From: Pholiota molesta
Taxonomy: Eukaryota > Basidiomycota > Agaricomycetes > Agaricales > Strophariaceae
Reading direction: 5' to 3'
DNA: 64,000 nucleotides
Assembly (NCBI GenBank): GCA_014925825.1
Contig: JACGCK010000043.1
Coordinates: forward strand, 248,001-312,000
Part shown: in pieces, positions 50,860 through 62,392 of the stretch
Layout of the letters: every line of letters begins with the position of its first letter
How positions within the stretch are numbered: position 1 is the first letter of the stretch
Notes under the pieces: generated by a model
Databases searched by the model: none
What the model was told of the DNA's origin: nothing
What the model saw: the letters and a program-made list of their open reading frames with translations, nothing else
Program-made: the position numbers and the translations under genes

Positions 50860-51873
50860 TCAAGACGAATGACTGTAGGCTACCTGACGCTTGTCCCGGG
50901 CGAATAATAGAGCTTGGAGGAGGATTGGGTTCTTCCTGATGTAGAGTTCGAATGCTTCCGATGCCCATCTGCCCGCGGCCTGGATTAGGGAAGGTGGACA
51001 CCCGCATTCGGCCATGAAGGTCGCTCCGCCAGCACGCATAGAATGACCTCCTATGTCTTTCGCAAAAAAGGTACGGAGGCGCCGCATGAAGAAGGACCGA
51101 GTTGGTACGCGAGCGTTGCTGGTAAGCCAGAGTGCGGAGTTGTAAGGGAATAGGTGGTCGCGGGAAGCAAGGTATGACACGAAGGCTTTGAACGGGTCAG
51201 CTTTCTGGTGGTTACGACGAACCATCACAATATTTCCTTCATAGCGCTTGTCTGCTTTGTGACTGGGAAGGAAAAATTGGAAGAATTCATCGTTGATTTT
51301 GATAGACGCCCGAGTAGTGACTTTCCGTGGATCGCGTAGAGTGGTATCGTCTGAATAAGCCATTTCGCCTAAACGCATTAATGCGAAAAATCCAGTGAGG
51401 AGCATGGCTACGAAGAGGAGGTCGTCATGGTCGGTGGACGTGCTGTAGTGTTCGACCACGGTTTCTAAGTCTTCAATGGTAAGCGCGCGCTTACGGACCG
51501 TGGGACTTCCATGACGGCGCATGCAACCTTGCATGGTTTTGTGGACGAGAGGTGAATTGCGGTTTTTGCGTACGTCAGGGAAATAAGGCTCGAGTTGCTG
51601 ACAGATACCAGAGAGATAAGAGTTCACAGAGTCGGGTTTGATGTGGGCGGAGGTCCAGACCGTGTAGAAAGATAGGGTGTCGGCGGTTGGGTCAACAGGG
51701 AAGTCATGGAGTCGTATGAAGTTGAGGTATGAATTCAAGGCGGAGCCGTAGTTCTTCCACGTTCCTGTGTCGATAGCTTGCCCCAAAGAGATTGCTCGTT
51801 CATGGAGCAAGCGTTCGCGCGTCCAAGCTTCGCGCGGGCGTTGCCTGGAGCGCACACCGGAGGAGATCATCAT
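50860..51873 (-). CDS. Tyrosine recombinase of the Ngaro element
   Basis: 337 aa from ATG 51873, overlapping the RT stop as ATGA. The N-terminal half is a SAM-like core-binding region (TWKNYGSALNSYLNFI). The catalytic half has Arg in LMRLGE near residue 166, the His and Arg of GHSMRAGGAT near 279-282 and the nucleophile Tyr in FELYIRK near 309. It catalyses strand exchange that inserts the circular DNA copy without a target duplication. The frame is intact. Confidence 0.9.
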   Translation of the reverse strand: MMISSGVRSRQRPREAWTRERLLHERAISLGQAIDTGTWKNYGSALNSYLNFIRLHDFPVDPTADTLSFYTVWTSAHIKPDSVNSYLSGICQQLEPYFPDVRKNRNSPLVHKTMQGCMRRHGSPTVRKRALTIEDLETVVEHYSTSTDHDDLLFVAMLLTGFFALMRLGEMAYSDDTTLRDPRKVTTRASIKINDEFFQFFLPSHKADKRYEGNIVMVRRNHQKADPFKAFVSYLASRDHLFPYNSALWLTSNARVPTRSFFMRRLRTFFAKDIGGHSMRAGGATFMAECGCPPSLIQAAGRWASEAFELYIRKNPILLQALLFARDKRQVAYSHSS

Positions 51874-53694
51874 TTTTTTGCTGCCCCCAGCGCGACTCGA
51901 GGGGGTTCAAAAATGTTGAAGGTGATCTTTGGACGCAAGCCGAGTGCATGGGAGAACTGGCGACGAGAGATGGCGTCTGCGACTTCGTTACGCTCACCAG
52001 GGACATGTAGGACGCGAAGTTGATGATTCGTCGCTAGGCGAATGTCCACAGAGGCTTTGAGAATTTCGTTGTATTGGGGTTGCGCCCTTAAGGACGCAAA
52101 CATGTCGACAGTGTTTGAGTTGTCCGTAAAAATGGCAAAGCGAGCGGGCTGAGGGAAAAGGGACGCGGCGTGCTCAAGCGCCGCGAGCACACATAAGGCT
52201 TCGTAGACAGAGATGAATTCTCCGGAGGTGGTAGCAGGGACGGGAGCGTAAAATCCAACGTCAAGTGCCGGGTACCAAAAGCCCATCCCTTCTAAGCAAG
52301 CGTCGCAAAAAATGAGGGCGTCCGCGTCGTCGATCCCCCAGTCTAAAGAGCGAAGCAAGTGAACGCCATCCGAGGCACGAATGTGGTTGGCCGCCCATTC
52401 GAGATCTCGGCGCACGGGAATATTGGTCCAAATAGTTTGATTCGGGGCGTCTTTTCCAGCAATCTTGGGGTAGAAGTTGTTCAAGCAAGGGCGTAGTAAT
52501 GGGAAAACATTGAAAGCCCAGTTGAGCCAGCCAGCGAGACGCTGCCAACGACGCAAAGTGTGTTTCACGCCGCGGGCACCGTCGGGGAAATTACAGAAAT
52601 CTGCAATTTCATCTAAGAGATCCGCGCGCGCCTTCGGAGGAAGGGTTAACGTCATGGCATTGGGGTCAACGTCAATACCAATAATGGTGAGGGGGGAACC
52701 GGACAGTTGCTTCTTTTCCTTGTATGGAATGCCTAATTCCCGCCAGAGTTCAAGAAGTTGTACCTGGCTCGAAGGCATTTCCTTTTGGAAAACAGGATCC
52801 CAAGTGATACGGTCGCTCCATTCAGGCATGAAGGAATCGTCTGAGTAGACACAAAGCCAGACGAGTCCCTTAACATGAATGGCGATCCAGGTAACAAGGC
52901 CGTTGAACGCAATCCAGATACACCCAGAACCCCTGCCACCGAAAGCGTTGTTCCTATCAACATTCCGCGTGCCATTAATAGTATTGACCTGTTTAATTTG
53001 CCAATGAGGGTGCATAGGCATGAGACGATAAGCTTCGGCGACGTCGGATTTGACCATGACAAGACGTCCGTCACCCTCGGTCTTACGGATATGAAGGAGA
53101 AGCTCGCCCAGGCGCTTCATGTTATCGAGTGGGTAACCTGAGATCGCTTCGCGAGGGATCATGGAGTTGAGTGAAAAATCGCCTGCGCTCTGGTCAGTGA
53201 CCATACGCAAATCATCGGAATTAGGCTTAGGAACAGCGTGGATAGGCATGCTATACATGCCCGGTAGGAGGTCGGGGCCAAACGAGGGAGAAAAACGACC
53301 TTTAGCGATTTCTTCTTGACGTTGAGTCTCCAAGAACGCGGCTTCACGCGGGTCGCGGGGAGGAGGTAGGGATGCATCATGTGTGACGGGATAACCATCC
53401 TTGTGGGTGTCGGCCCAAGGCCAGAAACCTTCACGGAGTCCGCGGCACACTGATGCAACGAAAGCGGGATTGGGGTGGTCACGTAGCAATTCTTCGAAAC
53501 GGTCAACATTAATTGGAGTAACGATTTTGAACAAATGAGGGTTTTCTGCGATAGTCTTCCTAACTACAGGATCGTCCAGTTCACTCTGCGGGGGCGAGGG
53601 GAGCGGTTCCGCCGTCTCAGTCCAGTCAGCGACGGAGCGCGCGGTGGGATAATCACCAGCGGCCCATAGGTTGTGACGCAAGAACTTGGGCTTA
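51870..53694 (-). CDS. Reverse transcriptase-RNase H
   Basis: This frame is one base ahead of gag and overlaps it. The open stretch extends upstream to 55112, but only the part downstream of about 53700 shows domain similarity. RT motifs: MPIHAVPKP and RMVTDQS, then VKSDVAEAYR, then the catalytic YSDD (Ser in place of the common Val). RNase H motifs: FCDACLEG, the Glu in VYEALC, FTDNSNTVD and VADAISRR, so the acidic catalytic residues are all present. Copies element RNA into DNA. Likely translated by +1 shifting from gag or by re-initiation. The stop overlaps the recombinase start by four bases (ATGA). Confidence 0.9.
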
Positions 53695-55112
53695 AGCCCT
53701 CGCGCCAGCCTTTCCTTCACCTTCTTTTCCGCCCTCGCACTCGTGCTGTCCGTGTCCCTGCTTCTTGCATCGTCTGCAGATATGCTTGTACTTGCAGGAG
53801 TTTCCGTCGGGGCAGTGATAGGCGTTGAATCGCTTACAGATGTCTGATCCGCGAATCCGTGATCCGTGGCGAGAAGCTGATGCCCCTGATCGTCCGACGT
53901 CAGATTGGATTCCGTCCGCGGGGATGATAGCCGAGTAGATGTGATTGAACAAGTGGCGATCGGTGAGCAGGATGCTTTGTCCGCCGCCGACCATGTTGCG
54001 GACGGCGGCGTCGAACAAGATGATTTTCCGGTGAGATGATGGGGTCTTGGCTGAGAATTCCCGTCCAATGTAGTCACCGTACTCCCAAAGCTCGTCGCGT
54101 CGGTGTGGGAAAACAAACGCGGTCGCTTTCGCGGCCTCACGCCAAGCTGCGAACCAGTCTCCCATGGTTTGGACACGTCGGAGTGGCTCAGTGTCACCGA
54201 GGCTGATCGTAGTCGATCCCACGCGTCCAAAGTTCTCTTTAGTAGGCGCGACGAGGTGCAATGCCGAGAACACTTTGTCGAGGTCGACGGCATTGCCTCG
54301 GGCGATGTTTTCCCATTCGGAGCTGGGGAAACCTGGGGGGGCGGTGGAAGATTGTTGGATCCAACGCTTGACGGTACTGATGTCATTTCCGAGAAGCCCA
54401 AGGATTCGTCGTGTTTCAGCGCAGCTCGGGTTTGAATCGCGTCGTGCAGTAAGTTCTCGTTGGAACCATGGCATGTCGCGTTCGTACAATTTTTGCTTTT
54501 TGTTTGTCTGTCCGCCTCCATCAGAACCGTATCCTCCGCCTTCTTCGTCAGATCCGTCGTCGTTGGGTTTTGCTCGTTTCTTGGATGGAGAGATGCTTTC
54601 GAGGAGGGATTCGACCTCCTGGTCGATAGCGGTTGCAGGCGCTCGAGAAGGCTCGGGCGCTTGTGTAGGCGCCCGGTGGTTGAGTCCTGCGGCGGCATGA
54701 GCTCCTCGCCTAGCTGCATCGGCGGCGAGACGCTCGAAAGATTCGATAATTCCGAGGTATTCCGCGAGAGCGGTTTCCTTCTGAGACTCGTCCATGCTTT
54801 CCCCATGCGAGAAGTCCAACTTCGACGTGATGTAGGCGATTGTCCTTGCCTTCGAAATTCTCCCTTCTCTAAAATCATTGAGGCGTCTGTTGATATCGAC
54901 AATGAGCTCATTGTCGACTCGCGGCTGAGTTCCTCCATTTCGTCCATCGGGTGCTCGGGATTGGACATTCTGAGCAGTAGGCTCGGTGATTCGGCATTCT
55001 GAGCAGTAGGCTCGGGGTTTCGGGCGCTTGGGACCTGTGATCCGCCATCACCATGATTGGCGGGTTCTTCGGTGATGGGGATGCTTCTGGCGAAAGATCC
55101 TTCATAACTCAT
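53692..55112 (-). pseudogene. gag-like protein gene, frame-disrupted
   Basis: From ATG 55112 the frame runs to about 54995. There an imperfect 29-base direct repeat (20-base cores at 54966-54985 and 54995-55014) changes phase. The remaining gag frame then continues to its stop at 53692; its first internal ATG is at 54795. Near the C-terminus two zinc motifs stand side by side: C-x7-C-x5-C-x3-H and a zinc knuckle C-x2-C-x4-H-x4-C, both suited to RNA binding. An acidic, Gly-rich stretch and a nuclear-signal-like SPSKKRAK precede them. If the internal ATG is used, a shorter Gag of about 367 aa could still be made. Confidence 0.75.
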
Positions 55113-55153
55113 TGGTAAAAATAGAGATTGAGTGTAAACGATGACGAAGTTGA

Positions 55154-55498
55154 GGTGTTTTTTGAGAGATGTCGAGCCTCTGCAAATGGCGAGTGGAGGA
55201 AGGAAAAGAAGGGAGACAAACCAGGATGCGAGTCAGTTTGTCTTAAAATTTCCTTCCTCCCAGTTGGGTCACATGCCGGACGAAAATTAATCCGCTGCGA
55301 ACGACTTTCTATTAAAGGTGAGGCAGACTCGCAATGAGCGGCGGACCAGCTCAGCGTGGCCGTCGATATATTATTGCGCGGCCGGGCCAGCGCAATTGGG
55401 GGTCATCCACACGGCCAGGCCAGTGTGGGGAAATACGCATGTGACTAACGAGCCTTGGTCGGTATAATTGGACTAGAGTAAATAATATTTAAACCCGA
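55154..55498 (-). repeat. Split direct repeat A1
   Basis: 345 bp at the 5' end of the element, identical by eye to A2. Its outer edge (AAACCCGA) abuts TTAAATC of the foldback host element. Probably carries the element promoter. Confidence 0.9.
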
Positions 55499-55676
55499 TT
55501 AAATCTTTCAATTTCCATAATGAAGTCTTTTGAATGAATTTTGTCATATAAATTTTCCTTATAAAGAAAATTTATATGACAAAATTCATTGAAAACTTCA
55601 CATTCTGCAATCTACTAATTTTAACCAACTTTACTCCAATTGTTCATGCGTTTTTTGACTCAAACAATTGTTGACA
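55499..55676. mobile_element. Rest of the foldback (MITE-like) element with 35 bp hairpin
   Basis: Left inner arm 55499-55557, loop CTTATAAA (55558-55565), right arm 55566-55676. The innermost 35 bases pair almost perfectly (GAATTTTGTCATATAAATTT and its complement). Together with 49777-49827 the arms describe one palindromic element of roughly 230 bases, split by the Ngaro insertion. No coding capacity. Confidence 0.7.
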
Positions 55677-56757
55677 TCCGGGAGTGGGTGTCCTTGAGTT
55701 GTGCCACGGCTGTGTTTGATTAGGGTTGAATTCGCAGTGCGTATTTTGGAGACACCAGACTGGCCGAAGCCCCGAACCACGGCAGATGCGATATAGCAGG
55801 TCATATACACAGACTATGTTGAGCGCTTTCGACCAAACGTGACGTCGAGTGGAAAGAAGCAGGCTCAGAGGGTGAAGTTGTCATTGTCAGAACAGTGTCA
55901 CTGTCAGAATCCCACAGAAGGATCGGCATGCATCTGCGTGCAGGTTAGCCGTTGAGTGGTTCTATTTCGAAGCAGAAGATGCCTCAGCTTTTACCAAGAA
56001 ACGACACTAATCTATGTAGACATTTCAATTCAATTGAAGGGGCAGTTCGATGATATATACATGAGTATGTATGTCGTTTGTGCAACTATTTACACTGCTG
56101 GGACTCGAGCGCTAAAGCCTGAGAACGATGCGAGACAAAGTGCGAGAGTCGGAGTGTCAGAACCTCCGAATTGCCTCCGAACCCATTTTTAGCCCTCTTC
56201 GACCATGCACATTTGCCTATGTACCACAAGGTTTACAGTCTCCCAGTCGCCTGCCACGAGTCCCACACCCACCCAGATTCAAAACACAGGAATATACCCC
56301 AGCTCCAAGTGAGTCGTGTACCAATTATCGGAGCTCTGATAAGTCACAAGTAACATTTGTGACATCTATGTGTGTCGCTCTCGTATTTCATTCCTAGGCT
56401 CGCACTCAGCAACAAATCGCCGTTTCAACCGCCAGATATTGGCCAGATCTGAGACGAGTATTTTCAGAAAGGTCAAAGTCTAGATCAGGTAAACCCTCAA
56501 GGGCCTTAAAACGTCACATTTAGTAAGTAGTCCAGTCTATTTCGTGCATTTGAGCGCAAACTGAGCAATTGAGATGGAAGAATCTACACAGTCGATGAAC
56601 AGGCCTGAAAAATATGAGCCTGACTTTTGAGGGCAGTAGTCGTAAGTTACGAATGAGATTTTGCGCACAAGTTACATAAAATACTACACGATAGTGCCCT
56701 AGTTCCATGAGACGCACCCGAGTCGTGCCCATATTGATAAACGCTGCCTTGTCTTTT
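55677..56757. other. Intergenic, 1.1 kb
   Basis: Between the foldback element and the 3' end of the NACHT gene. Only short unrelated open frames; no gene or repeat recognised. Confidence 0.5.
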
Positions 56758-59474
56758 TCACTGCGGGGAGTGTGACGACTGCTGTGCCATCGGTGAAATG
56801 AACCGCAGGAGAAACGGATTGGGCTTCTGTATGAGATTTTGAATGAGGAGGCGGTGATGGATCGTCGTCCGGAATATTTGCCATATCCTCAACCACTGAA
56901 GCACTACGGCTGCACGTCTCACATACTGCGCATCTATTGGTATTTGGCTTGTGGGTGTGCTTCAAATATTGTACACCACATATCTAGCGGGGTACGAAAC
57001 AAGGTCCGTTCAGTGGGCTAACAAATAAACGGTAAACTTACCTTGATGTACTCCAAGCTATCCTGAGCAATACTTTTCATTTTGGTTGATGTTTCGGGAT
57101 GGACATACTGAAGGGTGCGCTCTCGCAAGGTCCTAGCAAGATCCAAATCTATCGAGCTGTGGGAGAGTAAGTTCTGGAACCCAAATTGTTTGCCGCCATA
57201 TTCCTCCGGTGACTTCGACATTCGACCGAGTCCTAAACTATCCATTTCCGAATTTGTGAGGATAGTTTGTTGCTCTTCTGGCCTGAATATTGCGTAAATA
57301 GATGAACCAATTCTTTTGTAATCGAACCCAAGCGGATATGACTTACTTAGCCCAAAGGATTCGGACTATTTGCTTCGCCAGAGCTGCATAGCTTCCTCCA
57401 ACGTCCACGTAATACTGCCCAGACTCGGCTTTGCATTGGGAGAACGGTAAGGAAAATTCCGACTCGCCATATTCTACATCGCCAAAGCCTCCTCTCTTAG
57501 TCCCAGGGGTTGACTTCAGAATGGGTTTTTCGTGTATCTTCAACAGTTTCTGATCCACTTTACGGAGCTCTTCGAGCTCTGTGGGCGATCTACTTGCCCC
57601 TTTGAGCAACAACCGAAACAACGCACGAGATTCCCAGTGATTTGGATGAAAAAAGAGAGCAGGAATGTAGGCCTTTAGGGTAGGGGGATACTGCACAAGC
57701 TTATCAAAAAAGAAGGCACAGAACTCGTTTTGAAACCGAGGAAAGATATCCGAGCGACTTTCTCCCTTGAACATATAGGTAATAGATATGAGCGCTTCAC
57801 ATCAAAATAAACAAATAAGTTTGACCGACCTGTTGCTTCGAACATTCAAAGAATATACTCCATCGAGTCGCATACAGATCGGAGGCATCACTAATTCTCT
57901 CCAATAATGCACCAAGATTGAAAGCGGCCAGGCAATTTGAAATCTCAGCACAAGGGGGAGATTTATGGCAATGAGAAACGAAGGAGTGAATACAACGATT
58001 GAGATGGAAGTTATTGATTTGAACGCGGGGATAATCAACAATGACCCCAAGCCAGCGTTGACAGAGCCAAATGTGTCCTTGCGTCGAATCAATATATAGG
58101 TCGTGAGATCGGGATTGGTTCATGAGAAAGTCGTAAAGTGAGGCGTGATGTATGCGTAGGACGGAGTTTTCACCGGGGGGTGGAACAAGCAGCAGTGAAT
58201 GCATATCCATCAGTGCTCTTTGCACATCGAAGCCAAGAAGCTGTTCAACCACATCTACTCTCAATTTGTCACTGTAATCATCTGCGAGCACAAGTAGCGT
58301 TAACACCTGGAGGACCTGTTGGAGGTCATCTACTGCGGAGAGTATGATAGAATACAGGGCGTCTAGAGCTGCGAAAGGTGTTTCTTTGCCCGCATCAGAT
58401 AAGCCAAGAATGATGTTCAACCGATGCGCGGGATGGCGGCGGGGGGAGTCGATGAACTTCATTACAGTAGCTGCGAAAATAAACTGACCGGACGAGTTCT
58501 TCACAAGCTGTCCGATTTCGCTCACTGTTGGCCATGTATCAGCGAGCGTGGTCCCCAACCCGAGTTGATTTTGTCGGACTTCTTGAAATTTAGAATTAAG
58601 GTAGAGTCGAATGTCATCGTCCGCCTGGTAGTTGTTATCCAGGAATAACCCTCTCATGAGGGAGTTGAGGGGCCTCTGTTTGAACGTTTGGCGTATTTCG
58701 AATTCTGGTCGACTAGCGATAAGAAAGATGAGTGGGATGTGTTGCAGTTTAGCAGCGGCAGCTCCTAGCACATTGAGGAAATTTGCCTGTGATTTACCGT
58801 CAGGCCCGCATTCATCAACACCATCGACAACCGCAACCCGCGGTATATTTGGTAAAGGATTCGGCTCGGATGTCAGAGGCGCGATCACCAGCACTTGCAT
58901 TTGTACTGAGAGGGAGCGAGAAAAGATAGTGGGGTCTCGCTCAATCGCTGAGAGAATTGGGTCGCTTATCTGGGGCATAGATAGCAAGAGCTGGTAGGCA
59001 AGAGTCGCGACAAACCGGGAAGAATCGTTTCGTCCAGCAACCGCACGCGAGAAGAAGAATGACGCAGCAAGGAGGCCCTCCTCCTCGCACTCCTCCGCGA
59101 TGCTTCGCTCGATGGCAGTTTTTCCAGCGCCCGCGGGCCCATACAGCCATATGACAACTTTGCGTTCGGCTTCGGGGGCCTTGATCCATTCCATTAGATT
59201 TCGGCGGATAGCTAAGCGAGTTTGTGGATGGCACCGCGGGGGATCGCCCTGCTCCGCCGCATTATGAAAAGCACCTCCAGCGATGTTGCGAATAAGAAGC
59301 TTCAAGCCTATGTCATATTATTTAAAAGTTCTTTCCACTAACAAAGTGCTTACCAGGACGTTCGGGGTTTTGTGCATAGAGGTGCATACCGCCATGAACG
59401 GCTGTGAATGCTCCCCCGTGGATATTGATGCCATTTGCACCCGGAAAGAATTGAGAGCTTCCTTCTGAGAACAT
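56758..59474 (-). CDS. NACHT-domain (NLR-like) protein
   Basis: Minus-strand exons 59474-59354, 59307-57830, 57765-57347, 57282-57042 and, tentatively, 56925-56758. They join in frame to about 808 aa. The short N-terminal exon has FFPGANGINIHGGAF, a motif often seen at the start of mushroom NACHT proteins. The P-loop GPAGAGKT and Walker B VAVVDGVDE mark a STAND-type NTPase. Fungal NACHT proteins of this type are thought to act in self/non-self recognition or programmed cell death. There is no ankyrin, WD40 or TPR repeat domain after the NACHT; the C-terminal part is unfamiliar. The last exon could use another acceptor, which would change only the tail. Confidence 0.82.
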
Positions 59475-59928
59475 GAAGCTAGAGATTGAGGATTGTCGAA
59501 GGCGTACCCACAACAGCTGGACTCACACTACCATGAGTCGATGCCTGTCGATGCTGCTTTGATTCATTGAATGAGGGGCTTGCTTGTATTTTGCTACTTG
59601 TCTCTGTTGTACCTTGTTGCATCACGCTGGGAAGTTCTGTCAAAGCACACTGCCTTTCTACGACATGAGGCAGTATGGATTCTGGGAATGTCCAACATAC
59701 ATGCGGCCTGGGAGGCTTGTGTGGAATCTGGATTCTGGTACAGACGCCGCGTCCTTCGTGGAAACAAGAAGCACTGAGTGACACTCTTCATCAACATCAC
59801 CTGTGTATTCCTGCTGTTGTGTCAAATATGAATACCCTCCGCACAGCTGGGGTCCCACATCCAACCTCGTGGCCATTGTCAATAACTAATCGAACGAAAA
59901 CCTTCACAACTCCTAAGTTATGCCCCAA
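59475..59928. other. Divergent intergenic region
   Basis: Lies between the starts of the NACHT gene (minus) and the CorA-like pseudogene (plus), so it should hold the NACHT promoter. Short open frames on both strands have no support. Confidence 0.5.
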
Positions 59929-62392
59929 ATGACTTTCCCTTCCCGACTTACCAATGTGCTGTCATTGAAGAGGAACTTTCGCACTAAGTCCCCTTCAAAA
60001 AGAAAGAGATTAGCAAGAAGGAATCCCGAAGTCGGCTCAAGCGAGCGAATTTCGCAATCTTGTTATCGACATGCTTCCCCTTCCGGTCCTTGGCCATGGC
60101 TTGATTTAGGGGATGGTTGGTGCTCGAGTTCTGTATCTCTTGTTCAAATTTTAATTGCTGACCTACATTCTGAATTGAACAGACGTCGATCGACTGCAGC
60201 TCGAATCTTCACTACCACCCATCCCTCCTCTCTGCGACCATACGACCTGTGATGGTTGCTATACGAGCTACCCGCAGTCCCATTTTCCGAATTGGACCTA
60301 TGAACAAGTGGTTAAGAGCAAGATCTACGCAGCCATTCACGATTATGATCGCGAAAAGACATGTATTCTCCATCGAGTCGATGTCGATATCAATGGGTTT
60401 TTCACAAAATCTGGACCGATAGTTGCATCGCCTGGTCAGGAAGCTGTCATTTGGGATCAGCTGATACAGGATGAGGTTGCTTATTATTTACTCTCTGATA
60501 TATCATGATTGACAATTCTATGATAGAGACCTGCCGGAATACGCGTTCGAGCTATGTTTATCGAGCATATGTCGGGGTCTATTCTTCAGATACTGGGGAG
60601 CGAAGTGAGCAATGTCTGCCTTCTGTCATAGCCTCCTTGATAAACGTTTGCAGATATAACGTTGAGCCTTTCTTCTGGTCGTCTTCGTTGAATGGATACC
60701 ATCTCGATTTCAAGAAAAAATCAAGCCAGCATTGGAGATCGGAGTAACGGTGTCGCTGCGAGACGTGCCTTTCCTATTGATAACCACTACCTTCCACGTA
60801 GACATAACCGTGACTTTGACTTTCCTACGGTCAATGTCTGGTCACAACCGTGATGCTCTGGATTTCAACGCCGCATATTCAAGTTACAAAGTTTCATGAA
60901 TGATAGTCTCCTAGGTATGAAGCCTCATTCTGGTACATTCGCACATTCCCGTCTCAATGGTTCTTACCTCCAGGCTCGCAAAACATCGATCCTCAGGCCC
61001 CCCTGGCTCTATATTCCAGTTCATGTTCATATATCATCTATAGGTCGAGTCTAACAGTGGTTCTCATAGATGATCGTCTTCTTGTGATGGACCTTTTGGC
61101 TGTCCATCTCATCCGTAACAAAAAACGGCAGCACCATAATTTCTTTGCATCCCAGTCTAAGACTACCGACTACCTCTGCTCCGTTCTTACATGAACGTGT
61201 TCGCTTGTCCGGTGCGTAACAATCCAATATTGCTCATTTGAATGTTTGTTAACGGTGCTCTAGCACGAAATCCATACTGGAACAATATTTTCCAAAAGTC
61301 GCCAGACCCAACATTTGTCTTACTTATCTTTCTTTGGCACACTATGTACGCCTGGGACGAAGCGCTAGAAAATCTCTATGACATATTTTCTATTTAGTGA
61401 GTTGTGACAGCGTAAATCAGGTCCCAATTCATCTGCTTATTTATATCCCAACTCTTTAAAGGAAACTCGCGTTATCACAACGGCGGAAATGCCTCTCACT
61501 CGCGAACTCCACATCATCCGTGCCCACCACCTGCACTACACATCCCTATTGGACGACTTCCGGAAACACGTTATCTTCATCCGCGACACGCACACCCTGC
61601 CATGGCATCGTTTCCAGACGAAGTTCGTAAAGACAGCAAATCGATTATGCACCGGGAGTGCGAGAACCTTTTGACGGAGTGCAAACGCCTGAAAGGCGAG
61701 CTGCATATGCAGGAACGTAGGGTAAAGAACGTGATGGGGCTGGTTAGTCTCCTCCTTGAGTCAAGCGGAACCTTATACTTATATTTGTCCTCTTACAGGT
61801 GTTCAGCAGCTTGAATATTCTCGACAGTCGACGCATGAGGAAAGTGAAGGAAGCTGCCGCACGCGATAGTGCTGGTGAGTTGCATGCTTCTAGCCAAGAA
61901 CTGCGCCAACTGAGTTTCACACATTGATACACCCTTCGATAGCTGTATGTGTCTATAATGTCTCTTCCGTATTGAATTTGATATATTGTACTGATAGCTC
62001 TCCTTAGATGATAGAAGTTAAGTATATCTTACTGGTCTTTCCTACCTGCCTCTTTTATCGCGGTATGTATCGCAGGTCGAGATTCTATCCTTTAAGCTGA
62101 CCAACACTTTACCCAGGCTGCTTTCCGTATGAACATCAGCGAACTCGACCCCGGAGCTATTGCCACGCTGCCAATTTTCATTGCCATCGTCATTTCCTTC
62201 ACTATCATCACTGTATGGCTGATAATGACCATCCAAAGTCCCTACGTCTTCCCCGAGAACGCGAGCTTTTTCAGCGGCTCGGTTGGCCAATGCACCTATA
62301 CAGAAACATGGCGAAGAAAAAGGCATTACGCCAACATTACCGTCGACATCCCCGCGCACAGCTTGAATAGTGAATACACTACCATTTTCTGA
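59929..62392 (+). pseudogene. Decayed CorA-like paralogue
   Basis: Exon by exon it follows the gene at 46983-49470: MTFPSRLTNVLSLK start, then PPIPPLCDH, the DYDREKTCILHRVDVD stretch (about 60346-60390) and PLTRELHIIRAHHLHY (about 61489). The C-terminal membrane segment LPIFIAIVISFTIITVWLI lies near 62160. Breaks include one-base losses in the exon equal to 48751-48663 (about 60686-60735), a lost donor there, degraded sequence at 60800-61200, and a scrambled first membrane segment (about 62008-62070). The GMN signature is changed to RMN near 62130. The CT microexon with its splice sites is still visible at 61943-61944. Head-to-head with the intact gene. Confidence 0.85.

Larger units (their letters stand above)
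49828..55498 (-). mobile_element. Ngaro-type tyrosine-recombinase retrotransposon
   Basis: A 5671 bp element on the minus strand. Order in its own sense: A1 (55498-55154), gag, RT-RNase H, tyrosine recombinase, B1 (50619-50462), A2 (50461-50117), B2 (49985-49828). These split direct repeats and the lack of an integrase or target duplication define Ngaro/PAT-like YR retrotransposons, which integrate through a DNA circle. The A copies (345 bp) and the B copies (158 bp) look identical by eye, so insertion was recent. RT, RNase H and recombinase frames are open; gag has a frame problem (see its entry). Confidence 0.93.

Noticed and set aside
51870..55112. Single 1080-codon protein from ATG 55112
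   Set aside because: Its first 470 or so codons overlap gag in another frame, are Ser/Thr/Pro-rich without domains, and exist because of the 29-base repeat. Only the downstream RT-RNase H part is supported.
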